Origin: Neelides folsomi
Taxonomy: Eukaryota > Arthropoda > Collembola > Neelipleona > Neelidae
Reading direction: 5' to 3'
Assembly: GCA_034687125.1 (NCBI GenBank)
Contig: JAQGBZ010000151.1
Location: 62,001-126,000, forward strand
DNA: 64,000 bases
This document shows, one piece after another, positions 1 through 10,950 of this stretch (the first letter of the stretch is position 1; each line of letters starts with the position of its first letter). Position numbers and translations under genes: made by a program. The notes under the pieces were generated by a model. That model searched no databases and was not told the origin of the DNA. It worked only from the letters and a program-made list of their open reading frames with translations.

Positions 1-1401
1 CTTGTCACATTTCTTCACTTATATCATTTGTGAACAATATGCTAATACTTAATAGTGTGTATAATGCGTAATAATCCACGACCTAATAACTACCTTTAAA
101 TAAATCAAAGGTAAATCATAACTTTATGGACTTGTAGCTTACGAAAGTACAAGTAAAGGTCTTTAATTTCTCTAAAGCCCAAAATTAGTATATTTACTAT
201 TTACTTATACAAATATGATTTGAACGCACGTTTATGCACGTGAGAACAAAGTGGCCTGATTATGAGCAAAAAAATTATAAGACAATCCAAAGAAAAAAAA
301 TTCACAGAATAAAGATTAACTTCGTTATGTAAGTTTACAAAATTTGGATATGAGCTTCTGTGATGTATAATTTTTTTGACTTTATAAATCACTTATGAGC
401 AATATTTTACAATTTAGGGCGATTGTGTTAATTTAATTTAATTTAATCTCAATCAAATTACTGTGTACTAAGATTTGCTTCAAAGCCAGCTCATAAGTTC
501 TGATCCATTTAATTTTTTTTAAATTTTCCAGAATTCACAAGTCCAGAAGAAATCACACTGCAAGAAATGCATAAATAATTATACTTGGTAGTTTGTTTAT
601 CTCATTGCTAGTTTCTTAAATAGTATAATAAGATCTTACCATTAAATAATGTCCAATCAATAAAATTTAAAATAATGAGCATCACGTTTTTCCGTTAGCC
701 TCGAGTAAACTGATACAATAATATGCATTACCATTAGGAGCTTTTTATTCATATTTAATGTAGCTATGTATGATATGTAATTGTATCTAATTTCATACAA
801 TTTTATACCAACAAGTTACATGTACAGGGTGGGCCATAAGTATCTTTCTTTTTTATACAATTGTTTATTTAAAAAAGAAAGATATTTATGGCTGTACATG
901 ATTGATATAAACGTCTCTCAAAGAAAAGCTTTGAATGGAAAATATTTTCGAAAATGCATTCATTTCATATTGAAAAAGTTAAATAAGTACATATAAAATC
1001 CAAGAGAGATGAATTTCAAAGCTTAATAAAGTATTGAAAGCTAATATCGATATGCTTTAAGATAATATGCTTAATAAATTAATAATCTAATGATCTTTAG
1101 AGCTTGATTGAACACACGTTTAATTTCTATTCAAGTTGAATGAAGCTTGAATGGCAAGTTATATCGAATTTGAAGATAAATGGGGTTAGTTGAGAGAATG
1201 AATTATTAAATTGGGCCCGTGGTGCCACCTTGTAAATTCCTCCTCGATGTAAATCCCTATATCAAGAAGTGATAATTTTGGTTGTCTCGGAGTGTGGAGT
1301 TTACAGATGGTGGTAGAATAGACTATGTGAACTCCAGTCCACGTCACGTCAAACAAAATTTCCCCTTTTTGTAAAATACAAAATCCGATTTCGGACAAAA
1401 A
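1..1401. other. Intergenic, upstream of KDEL receptor
   Basis: AT-rich sequence with no open frame that looks coding. The only structure I see is the hairpin at 819-900. The last few hundred bases must hold the promoter and 5' UTR of the KDEL receptor, but no clear TATA box stands out. Confidence 0.6.
819..900. repeat. Imperfect inverted repeat (hairpin)
   Basis: The two halves are near-perfect reverse complements: the left arm begins CATGTACAG and the right arm ends CTGTACATG, and both carry CCATAA followed by TATCTTTCTTTTTTA. The arms are about 33 bases, with a loop of about 16. The left arm has five extra bases (GGTGG) before CCATAA. The string CAGGGTGGGCCATAAGTATC resembles the ends of Tc1/mariner-type transposons, so this may be a solo MITE-like relic. 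That link is from memory, and no TA target duplication is obvious. Confidence 0.6.
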
Positions 1402-2706
1402 ATGAATTTGTTCCGTCTGGCAGGTGACCTCTCCCACTTAACAGCCATTTTCATATTGCTCCTCAAGATATGGAAGACACGGAGCTGTTCAGGTGATTGT
1501 TAATTATTACATTTCTGTACTGTCATTCATTCGAACACACTCGTATCGGCACTTATGAAATACGGAATCAAAGATTGATAAATATGGGCTAACTCAAAGC
1601 ATCATAATTCTTAATACCGAGTTAATGATTCTCAATTAAAAGATTTTAATTAATTTTATTTTAATGACAGGTATCAGCGGGAAGTCACAGCTTCTTTTTG
1701 CCCTAACTTATACAACGCGGTATCTTGACTTATTCACAAACTATGTCTCACTATACAATTCGACAATGAAGGTGGTTTTCATCGGAGCCAGCTACCTCAC
1801 ACTCTATTTCATTTATTTAAAATTCAAAGCGACCTACGACCATAATCATGACACATTCAGGTAATTAATTATCATTTAAAAATAAGAAAAGTAGCTCAAA
1901 TTTCAAATGATTGCGTGAATGCAATATGCTTTCTCCCGGCTTTCCGGGTACAATACTGATTAGAATTAAAAATGAATTAAAAATGAATGTCCTTTTCTAG
2001 GATCGAATTCTTGCTCATCCCAGTGACCATTTTGGCTCTCATCCTCAATCACGAATTCACCGTATTTGAAGTAAGTAATTTTGTTTATTTTAAATATTTT
2101 ATAATATCTGTAATTATATTTAACACATGATCAACATGTATATGGTATGATCTTCTGAATCTAATAAATTAATCATTAGATTTGCTGGACTTGGTCAATT
2201 TATTTGGAAGCTATTGCCATCCTTCCTCAGCTCTTCATGGTGTCGAAAACGGGAGAAGCAGAGTCGATTACAAGTCACTACCTCTTTGCTCTTGGATCAT
2301 ACAGAGGTAATAAGAAAAAAAACTCTAGAATGAAAACAGCTTTTTTGATCACAATTTATATTTTGTCTTGGGCTATTTTTGTAAATTCCTAAACATTTTG
2401 CTGTTCTTATTCCAGCTTTGTATATTCTCAACTGGATTTATCGCTACATCATGGAAGATTACTACGACTTAATTGCCATTATTGCTGGGATCCTTCAGAC
2501 CGTTTTATATTGTGATTTCTTTTATCTATACGTTACCAAAGGTAAGCTGTACTCATTGATATATTCCTCTAAATCAATGGTTTTAAAAGCCTTGTTTTTC
2601 ATAGTTTGTATGATCTCACAATTTATAAATATGCAAATTTTATATTATTAAATTAAATTTTTTGTTTTCAGTCCTTAAAGGGAAGAAGTTGCAATTGCCT
2701 GCGTAA
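1402..2706 (+). CDS. KdelR: ER lumen protein-retaining receptor (KDEL receptor)
   Basis: Multi-pass receptor that binds C-terminal KDEL/HDEL signals in the Golgi and returns escaped ER residents by COPI vesicles. Six exons: 1402-1492, 1671-1860, 2001-2070, 2180-2306, 2416-2541 and 2672-2706, all with GT-AG borders. They join in frame to 212 residues, the same length as vertebrate KDEL receptors. The protein starts [13 protein letters not shown] and carries family blocks such as [23 protein letters not shown]-like [72 protein letters not shown] and [10 protein letters not shown]. It ends [11 protein letters not shown]. Seven hydrophobic segments are spread along it. The start is fixed by the family N-terminus. 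The next gene converges on it. Identity is near certain. Confidence 0.97.
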
Positions 2707-3359
2707 GTTTTTCAAATCGTATCCATACAAGTGTAAGAAAATCACAAATTGGTTTCTAAACTGTTAATTTAATATTTTCTTAAATTGATTCTAATTCTAA
2801 TGCTAATGAATTTTGAGTTGGTGTTATTTATACACTTGTGTAATCAAATATTGTTAATTTTATAAATGATTATGAAAACCGACAAATAAAACTAATAATA
2901 AAAGTCATGTTGTAGAAAATGAATCTAATCGAATCTTTTCTTCTCAATAGGTAAATTGTCTTTATCCTAGTGCTATTAATGATGACGAAACCATAATGAG
3001 TTTATGACTTGTAAAAGTTCTAAGTACATCTATCAATGTTCGAAAAGAGAATTGATGTTTTTATTAATTACATTTAAATACTACTATACTACACTCTTTA
3101 GTTCGATTGCAACTAATTTTTATAACTTTATTCGAAAATGAAATTCTTTAATTTATTATTAAAACTAATTTATTGTTTATTCGATATTTACTTTTAAAAT
3201 TAGGTAGGTAATGTATAATACAATATATTGAATACGAGAAACTGTACACTTCTAATACAATATTTAACTTATAAATATGATACGATCCAGGTACTTTTAT
3301 ATAGTGTTCATGATATTTCCGTTTGAATGAGTAATAAACATTCAACGTTGTTTAGAACT
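2707..3359. other. Convergent 3' intergenic gap
   Basis: Holds the 3' UTRs of the KDEL receptor (+) and the monooxygenase (-). It is very AT-rich with no coding frame. Reverse-strand AATAAA signals (TTTATT on the + strand) occur around 3128-3181 and could end the monooxygenase transcript. Confidence 0.6.
2885..2890 (+). terminator. Poly(A) signal of KDEL receptor
   Basis: First AATAAA after the stop codon, about 180 bases downstream, followed by a second AATAAA-like stretch. Assigned by position only. Confidence 0.45.
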
Positions 3360-6300
3360 CTACGCCTTCTCATTTAAACTCGCACATATATTTTTATTTT
3401 CATTATCTTGAGTCAGAAATGGAGATACTTTCAGAATATCCTCCTGTGATTATCAAAATAGATACAATTTATTCTTAATAGGTAAAATGATAATTTTATG
3501 CAGTCATTCATACCTGTAGTTGATGAGGATGTCTCCCATGACCTGTGCAAAAAGCCCTATGTTGTCCATCTCTCAATCTTTTCTCGAAAGTATGTCCGAT
3601 TTTTCTGTTATCATCCCCCCATTTGAATTGGTGTAAAATTGATCTGAAAGTTGGATTGTGCACAAACTTGTCCACATTGGTCATAAGTTCAATTTCAAAT
3701 TCTTCTTTGATGGGTTTCGTCTTATTACTTTCAATTTCATTTTCATAGTCGCCAGTTCTGGATAATTAAAGTTCCTCCTTTTAAATTAGGCTAGCTTTAC
3801 ATTAAGAATTGATAATTCACTATTTTTATAATCCTTTACCTTTCGCTTAGAGAGCTGAACAGTTTCTCAGCTGAATATTTATTGAATCCCAATGCATTCA
3901 TAAATGAAAAATACTCAGGCTGAGAATTGCATTCTGCCAGATTGACCCTCGGGTAATAGTAAACAACCACTAAGCACATTTCTTCACTTGTTGATAATCC
4001 TCCCTAACATAAGGATAATCATACATTTTAAATTTTTGGAAACTTTCTTTTAATATTAATTCGAGATATGATTCATTTTACGTAAAGTGGAGTATTTCGT
4101 GTAGTTGTGTCGTAAGTGCACGAGGCTATTAGTTGATCACCGGGCAAAACTTTTCTCTTTGGTTTCACCACACGTGTTTGTTGATAATTAAAGTCGTAAT
4201 GATTATCCTATTATCGTTCAATTTCTTTTAATTGTTTTTATAATTTTACGATATAATTCTGTATTACTTTCATATATACATCATGTATCAGTAGTTTTTG
4301 TAGGCATATGTTGTATACTGTTAGAGTAAATAATAATTAAAGCATTGTTGTTTTACTTGACTAATCGGATCGAGCTCCACTCCATTCCGAATATGTCTTA
4401 AAGCAATTTTCCTTGCTGAGAGATGAGCGTGTAAAATGACCTAGAAGAAATTAAATAACATAATTGTTTATTACTATAAACTGTTTAAATATAGTATGTA
4501 ATAGGAATTGGCCTTAATCATTCCTACATTAAGTTTAAGTAAGAGATTTATTTAACAATAGACCCAATTACAATACTGGCAATAGGTATACACTAGATTT
4601 TAGGATTTCTAAGAAAGTTATGTATGGATGAAGGAGAAAGATTTCTATAAATTCGATAATTCTAATGTACGTCCCTTAGATAAAATCTTGATTAGTGTGT
4701 ATATTTGTGAAGGTAAATAACTTATTAACCTTGAATAGGGTTATTCCATCAGGAGGGAAAACAAGCTTTGTACATTCGGAAGAACAAATTCCGATTGACG
4801 TGAACTCTGGCATTTTCGGCGGAATGATCGGGAACGACTTGATTGTGTTTCCCATCCATATTGTGTTTGCATCAAATTCACGGAGCTTATCCGTATAAAA
4901 AATTCTGAATCCAGAACTGTCGGTAACTGCGTCAAATAAAGTTTACATTAGATGTACTACTCGTGGTCACGAGAGTTGTCAAAATCCTTTTTACCGACTA
5001 CCTTGCATTCTTTTCTCAGATTAATCAGTATATCACATTTTGCACCTTAATTAATCATTAGTTTATTCGAAAATATACTTGAAATTGAAATTAACAAAAT
5101 ATTTTAAATTAAATTAAAACTAAAATCCTAATTTCTTTGCTCTTCTACTTGTTGTGGATCGAGATATCCTTTGTCAATTTTCTCGCTCCATATTTTAGCA
5201 ATAAAGTCAAATGATGAAAATCTGTTTTTAATTATCTTTTTAAGTGTTCTAACTTCAATCTTTCCTGTTTTAAATTTTGGTTTCGGAAATAATGGAATTT
5301 CGAAAGTAGTCGAAAAGATATTTTGACAACTCCCGTGACCATGAGTAGTATGTACTTATAATGTTTAAGGACTTTAACTTATCTCCATTTAAAATGTTAC
5401 AAGTTACAGCTAAAAGATAAAAAATATAAGTTCTTGAAAACCTACAACTTTTTCGTTTAGGATTATCATAATGTATTTCAAATTTGAAATAAGTTGCTCC
5501 ATTGTGTTTTTCTCCTAATGGAAATCCAACATTTTCAGGCAAGCTGTCACCTAAATAATGTTCAAACAACATAATCATAGCATAAATAATATTTCATTAC
5601 GTCAAAAGCCAAATCAACGAAGTTATAGATTCGCTTTAAATAGTAACATAGATTTACCTTCAGATCCTAATCCCCATCCAAACGGTGCTGTAACGCAATG
5701 AAGCGACCATTCAAGTGGCATGTTAACCGTGTAACATCTTCCTCCTGGATGAGATGTAAATTTCTCAAAGACTGACTCCGTTCCTCCAAGATGTTCAGGG
5801 ATGAAACATTCGGACATAACCATGTGATGGACAAACTCTTTGTTTTTCTCTTCAATAAGCGGTCGAAACTGCAGCAAAATATTTATGACCATTCATAACA
5901 AAAATGCACATTGTCGTCAATATTTAAAAATAAGTTATTTGATTAAAGAAATCTTACTGCAATTGCGTGATGCTTTTTAGTTAAATTGGGGAATTTAACG
6001 ATCTTACAAAAATATGTTGTTTCTTCTGCATCGATCGTATTCTGAAATATAATAAATTACAAACTGTAAACCTACTTTTGATTATCTCATTGTTGTCCTT
6101 TTTCATAAATTTAATAAAAACTAAGCTCACATTTTCGAGATGAACGTTCCAAACTTTAACATGAGAATTGAGATCAGATTCCGAAGGGAAAGGAGACGAA
6201 TGAGTCGGAATGGTCAGATAAACACTTTTTGCTCCTCTAAATTCAGCATGGTATTTCTCTTCAAAACTTTTATCCTCAGGATCATAAAGTCCCATTGACC

Positions 6301-6905
6301 AAATTAACCTCACAGTATCATTCTATACATATAAAATATAATTAATCCGAGGTCATTATTAATTTATCAATGACTTATTAAAAAATCTAACATTGATTTC
6401 TCTGTCATGATCAACATCACAGGTATTCCATTTTCTCTTGAATCTTATAACTGTAAACCCTTCCTTTTCTTCTCCAAGTAAAAGCTCATAATTTTTCTCC
6501 TTGTCTTCTTTGGGAACTTCTTTAGCAATTCCATGCAGATCCTGTTAAAACGTTAAACAAGGATAGCGTTATTTTATCACGAGATCTTCCTTTTTGGAAA
6601 AATAATATTTGAAAAATGCCATAAACTTTAAAGACGTTTACCTTAATGTGTCCAATTCCTTCGGAGTCGACCCACCCCATTACAATATCTGCTCCGTGGA
6701 TGGATCCATGTGGGGAAAACCCCACTGCCAGATATCCCTTAGTTGGCCCCTTCATTTCCATTGTGACCCAAATGGGGTCATCGCTGAACCATTTAAGCTC
6801 AAAGTCCTTCTCAAGGGTAATTCCATCTGTCCACTTGACACCTTCCTCCGACAAGGAAATATTTCCTAGCGAAAGGAACAACAGCAGAACAAAGAAACTC
6901 CTCAT
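3360..6905 (-). CDS. Moxd1: DBH-like monooxygenase (MOXD1 family)
   Basis: Copper type II, ascorbate-dependent monooxygenase that enters the secretory path. Twelve exons, from the 5' end: 6642-6905, 6392-6541, 6131-6322, 5958-6041, 5658-5868, 5446-5550, 4730-4926, 4357-4440, 4082-4207, 3840-4003, 3514-3757 and 3360-3443. They join in frame to 634 residues (human MOXD1 is about 613). Residues 1-19 are a signal peptide, then a DOMON domain to about 160, then the N- and C-terminal copper domains. CuH ligands appear as H244, H245 (VHHM) and H287; CuM ligands as H405, H407 (LHAHL) and M480 (EEMC). Family blocks EETTYFC, EIHYDNP, DSSGFR, LPGDQLIASCTY and YYPRVNL are present. The tail ends NEKA with no hydrophobic anchor, so it is probably soluble. 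MOXD1, DBH and tyramine hydroxylase are close kin. I favour MOXD1 on overall pattern, but the substrate is unknown. Confidence 0.93.
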
Positions 6906-6996
6906 ACTCCCAAAGTTTTAATTGGAATTACAAAAATTCTTTAAATTGCACTCGAAAGACTCGGATGATCATTTATTTAAACCACCTGACCATTAA

Positions 6997-7005
6997 TTTT
7001 ATATA
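6997..7005 (-). promoter_or_regulatory. TATA box of the monooxygenase gene (candidate)
   Basis: Read on the minus strand this is TATATAAAA, about 92 bases upstream of the start codon. That leaves room for a transcription start some 25-30 bases downstream and a 5' UTR of about 60 bases. Supported by motif and position only. Confidence 0.35.
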
Positions 7006-8489
7006 ACTATGTATTTAAAAACTTGGTCTTCTGTCAAGTACCTTATAAATAATATGTATTTACCTAGTACAAATAATTAAATATTATAAATTATAAATAA
7101 AAGGCCGTTATATTCTCATAAAACGTAAATTATCAGTTTATAAGAGAAAGAGGAGAAAAGTGTCCAAGAAGGAACTTCTATCGACTACTACCAAGAGGGA
7201 ATCGAGGGAAAATAGATTCCAAGGAACTACGATGTAGTTCATGATATGTTCATGAAGTTGAGTCAAATCTTTGTGTTATAATCAAAAATGCAAACTGGAA
7301 TTCTTATATCCAGGTCCATTCACAAGTTAATGTAATAATGCAAATACATCGAATACTTTTATAAGCTAAAAGGGTTCATAATACCTGGGCAAAACACGTC
7401 ATCGAGAAATCTCGCAAAAGTGGAGGTAAGTAGTTATTTGGGGTTTAGTGGAAATACCTAACTGAAATTGAGGCTTATAAATATTTACCCTAACTATAAG
7501 TAAAATAAGTATGAGGAAGAAAAGAGCCCAGTGGAGAGATGTAATGGACTGATTGCAGTTTTAAGAAGAATGATCTCAGATCCAACCTCCTGATTTCACT
7601 CGCCCCATGTTCCAATTGAAGCTCGGACCACATGGGAAATTGAACTGAATGACGTTTCTCTTCGTTTTATTGCATGCAAAAACGGTTCTCACCATTTTGA
7701 GACCAATGTCACTAATATTCATTTTATGAATGGTGAAAATGAGATATAAATATTTTATTTATTTGCTTTTATTTTCCTCTTCATTCTTCTGATAAATTCG
7801 GATTTATGAAGGGAACACCATTAAGCTTTCATACATATAGTACTAACTAGAGTTTTTTAATACTTCATTGCACCATGAATGTTTGATTCATTTGACGTGA
7901 TTGAAAGGAAAGGAATTATGCTTAATAATATAATATAATTCAATTATAACCAAAATAAATTATTATTACATAATTACATACAATACATTTGCACATGCAT
8001 ACAGTACATACTTACACTACTGACAGTACTTACATAATACATGGCATACTTATTTAGGAAATAATAAGCTAAGGAGAAAGTGAAATAGAAAGGAATAATA
8101 TAAAATAAATGTAGCGGTGTAGCTATATTGTATTCCGGTTCAATCTCAACAGAGTTATATTTAATGTTAGAATGACAAGTCTTTAAACAATTTTATGTAT
8201 TTGAGCAGTATTTGATATATTAGGATAATAGAATTGAAATTGAATATTAAATTATCTATGAAGTTTCAGAAGGTGAATGACTTGAAGTCACAAAGTTCAA
8301 TGAACTTTGTTAATCCAAGTTTTCGCTTTTTCAACGCTTTCTCTTTTGAACAATGCGCCAACTCACATTCAGTTTGCTTTTGTTTTTGTTTTTGTTTTTC
8401 ATTTTCTTTTTTGTCTTAAAGTTTTTTGCTTTAAACTCCGGGTTTTTGTTTCAATTAAAGTTTTAAATATAAACCCCAAATAAATTAAA
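7006..8489. other. Divergent intergenic region between monooxygenase and deacetylase
   Basis: Shared upstream region of two divergently transcribed genes. It is AT-rich, with a stretch of repeated TAC/ATAC steps around 7970-8045 and a T-rich run with TTTTTG repeats at about 8375-8415, close upstream of the deacetylase start. I see no coding frame and no clear TATA box for the deacetylase. Confidence 0.55.
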
Positions 8490-10707
8490 ATGGAGTCGAT
8501 CTTTAAAGACAACTCCAGGTCAAGCTGGAGGAGTGAAGTCAATGAGAAGCACTTTTCAAAAGTTGGCTATTATTACAACGGTGGGTTTTTAAGCATTTCA
8601 ACATAATATCTTTGTTTAACATTTTTTATCTTTGTTTTAATTAAAATTATCTTATGTTATAGAACAAATGGTGCCTTATCACTTTTCCGAGCACCATCCC
8701 ATGAAGCCAATGAGAATTTGGCTTGTGCATGAATTAATCGAGGATTTGAATCTTCTTCCTCTAATGACTTGGCACAGCGTAACTATTATTTATGTTTTTT
8801 GACTGCTTTTGTGCACTATTCAATTTATTATTATTTGTTTGTTTATTCAGTAAATAAACTTTAATCTCATATTGTATTTATATACCATATTATGAGAACT
8901 GTTAGTTTTGCTGAGATTACAAATTTTATTTTTTATATTACAACTTTTAGGAACCACAAATGTGTACCGAGAAGGAACTTGAGAAATTTCACAGTGCTGC
9001 ATATATTAAATTCTTGAGCGAAGTTGAAAAAGTGGGCTTTTCACTCTATAAAAATCATTATGGTCTTACATGTATGTAAACCATTTGTACATACAATACA
9101 TATATTACTATAATACTTTTATCATTTATTACAAATTATTTATCAAGTTAATTCTATTACAAATTTTAAACAAATTTTATTAAATTTATTTAATATCAAT
9201 TAAACTAATATGTTTATACATAGTAGCCTCTCGAGCCTCTAATAAAAATACTCCAGAATGTCCTGTCTTTGATGGTCTTTACGAATTTGTGAAAAGGACA
9301 ACTAAGGCTTCCATTAGAGCAGCAGATGCATTAAACAAAAAGTTTCATCAAATTGCAATCAACTGGTCTGGTGGATTTCACCATGCTGCAAAAGAACTAG
9401 CTACAGGATTCTGTGTAAACTTTATATCTTACCTACCTTTAATATTAATAGTAGCATACATAATATGCCGTATACTAATACACCTACCCAAAATATACAC
9501 CGGGGTATAATTTAGATTTGACCATCGACCCTCGGGTATATTTTGGGTACCGGGTATAATTGAACGAATTATATTTAAGACAAATTAAAATTCATTTTAC
9601 TAAAATTTTTTACAAAGTTAAGAGCCTCTATTAGACAAAAACAGTTAGTTTAGAAGAATATTATTTTTCTTTTGTTGTACTTTTATGAAATATACAACTT
9701 TGATTAATGTTTGAGTGCTTTAATTATACATATTGCATAACATGTATTTTCTGCCAATGGCCTTCGACCCCCGGGAATATATTGCGGGTATATTTTGGGT
9801 TTATACGGCATGTCACTCTTGTGCAATAATAAACATCAAGATTAAAACATGTTAACTAGAGATTCTAATATGTATCTAACTACTATGTTTATATCCAGTA
9901 TGTGAATGACTGTGTTCTGGCCATCAAAGAACTATTAAAGTGTCATCAAAAGGTGATGTACATTGACATTGACATCCATCATGGAGATGGAGTTGAAGAT
10001 GCCTTCGTAAATTCGGACAAAGTTTTAACCGTTTCTTTCCACAAGTATGGCAAGCATTATTATCCAAACACCGGCTTTTTCAATTTTCAAAATAAGACTC
10101 AAGTGATCAACGTTCCTTTGAATGATGGGTTGACGGACGAGAACTTTGAATTTATCTTCAAGCAAATCATCAACTTTGGATTTGAAAAATTCCAACCAGA
10201 AGCTATTGTTCTCCAATGTGGTGCTGACTCCTTGGCAGGAGATCCATTAGGAGTTCTCAATTTAACAATTAAAGGCAAGATACTCTATTAAAAAAATTCT
10301 GAAAATTAATTATTTAGGAAAACGCTTTATAATAGAAACACTCAAAACATTATAATATTTATAAGTTGTAATTGATATATATAATTAAATATTATTATTG
10401 AAATTATCCAGGGCATTCAAAGGCCATTGAACATGTGAAGACCTTCAACGTTCCACTTTTGCTTCTTGGTGGCGGTGGTTACTGTCTTCAGAGGACATCA
10501 CGATGTTGGGCGTATGAAACGGCAGTTGCTCTCGGAGTTCAAGACGACATTCCTTCAGTCATTGGAAACTCTCACATCAAATCATGTTTGTCAAGTTGGC
10601 CATATGGAGAAAATCTCCATTTCCCTCCGATAGTCATGGACAATCATAATAATGAAAAAGACGTCGCAAATACACTTATCTTTGCAAAGAACACTTATCG
10701 TGTCTAG
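8490..10707 (+). CDS. Class I histone deacetylase, divergent
   Basis: Zinc-dependent lysine deacetylase of the HDAC1/2/3/8 class. Six exons: 8490-8580, 8663-8778, 8951-9071, 9224-9414, 9899-10274 and 10412-10707, joining in frame to 396 residues. Catalytic residues are all present: H162-H163 (SGGFHH), zinc ligands D198, H200 ([10 protein letters not shown]) and D283 (CGADSLAGD), and Y322 (LLGGGGY). Other family blocks are [49 protein letters not shown] and [12 protein letters not shown]. It shares features with HDAC3/HDAC1 (NLTIKGH) and with HDAC8 (AINWSGG, AGDP) and is clearly divergent from each. It has an extra N-terminus of about 22 residues and lacks the long charged tail of HDAC1/2. Intron 5 uses a GC donor (AAAG|GCAAG). 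Intron 4 holds the inverted-repeat element at 9465-9811. The start is the first ATG in the frame before the conserved block. Confidence 0.93.
9465..9811. repeat. Inverted-repeat (MITE-like) element in a deacetylase intron
   Basis: A 347-bp stretch inside intron 4 starts ATGCCGTATA and ends TATACGGCAT, perfect inverted 10-mers. Further in, the left side has ACCCAAAATATACACCGGGG. The right side has the matching inverse, GGGTATATTTTGGGT preceded by CCCCCGGG. The inner part repeats the unit CGACC-CGGG-TATATTTTGGGT in the same direction on both sides. It has no coding frame, so if mobile it would be non-autonomous. I see no clean target-site duplication, and the family is unknown. Confidence 0.5.
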
Positions 10708-10929
10708 AAAACTTCTAAATCTCTTCTAAATTAAATATTTATATATGCCTATACCTAAGAACATTCAGAATTTGTAATAATTAAAATATCCTCTTTGAAA
10801 ATGTTTTGCAGGTAAAAATATATTTTTTAGTATGTATCTGTATATTTCAGAACTTCTTAATTATGTTTTATGTTGGTTAATTTTTTAATGCTCAATAATG
10901 TTGAAACTCTGTAAAGATTCAAGAAAAAT

Positions 10930-10938
10930 TTTATTAAA
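10930..10938. terminator. Overlapping poly(A) signals for two convergent genes
   Basis: The string TTTATTAAA reads AATAAA on the minus strand, 16 bases after the WDR18 stop. On the plus strand it reads ATTAAA, some 225 bases after the deacetylase stop. One short stretch could therefore serve both convergent transcripts. Motif and position only. Confidence 0.4.
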
Positions 10939-10950
10939 AAAATAATTGAA

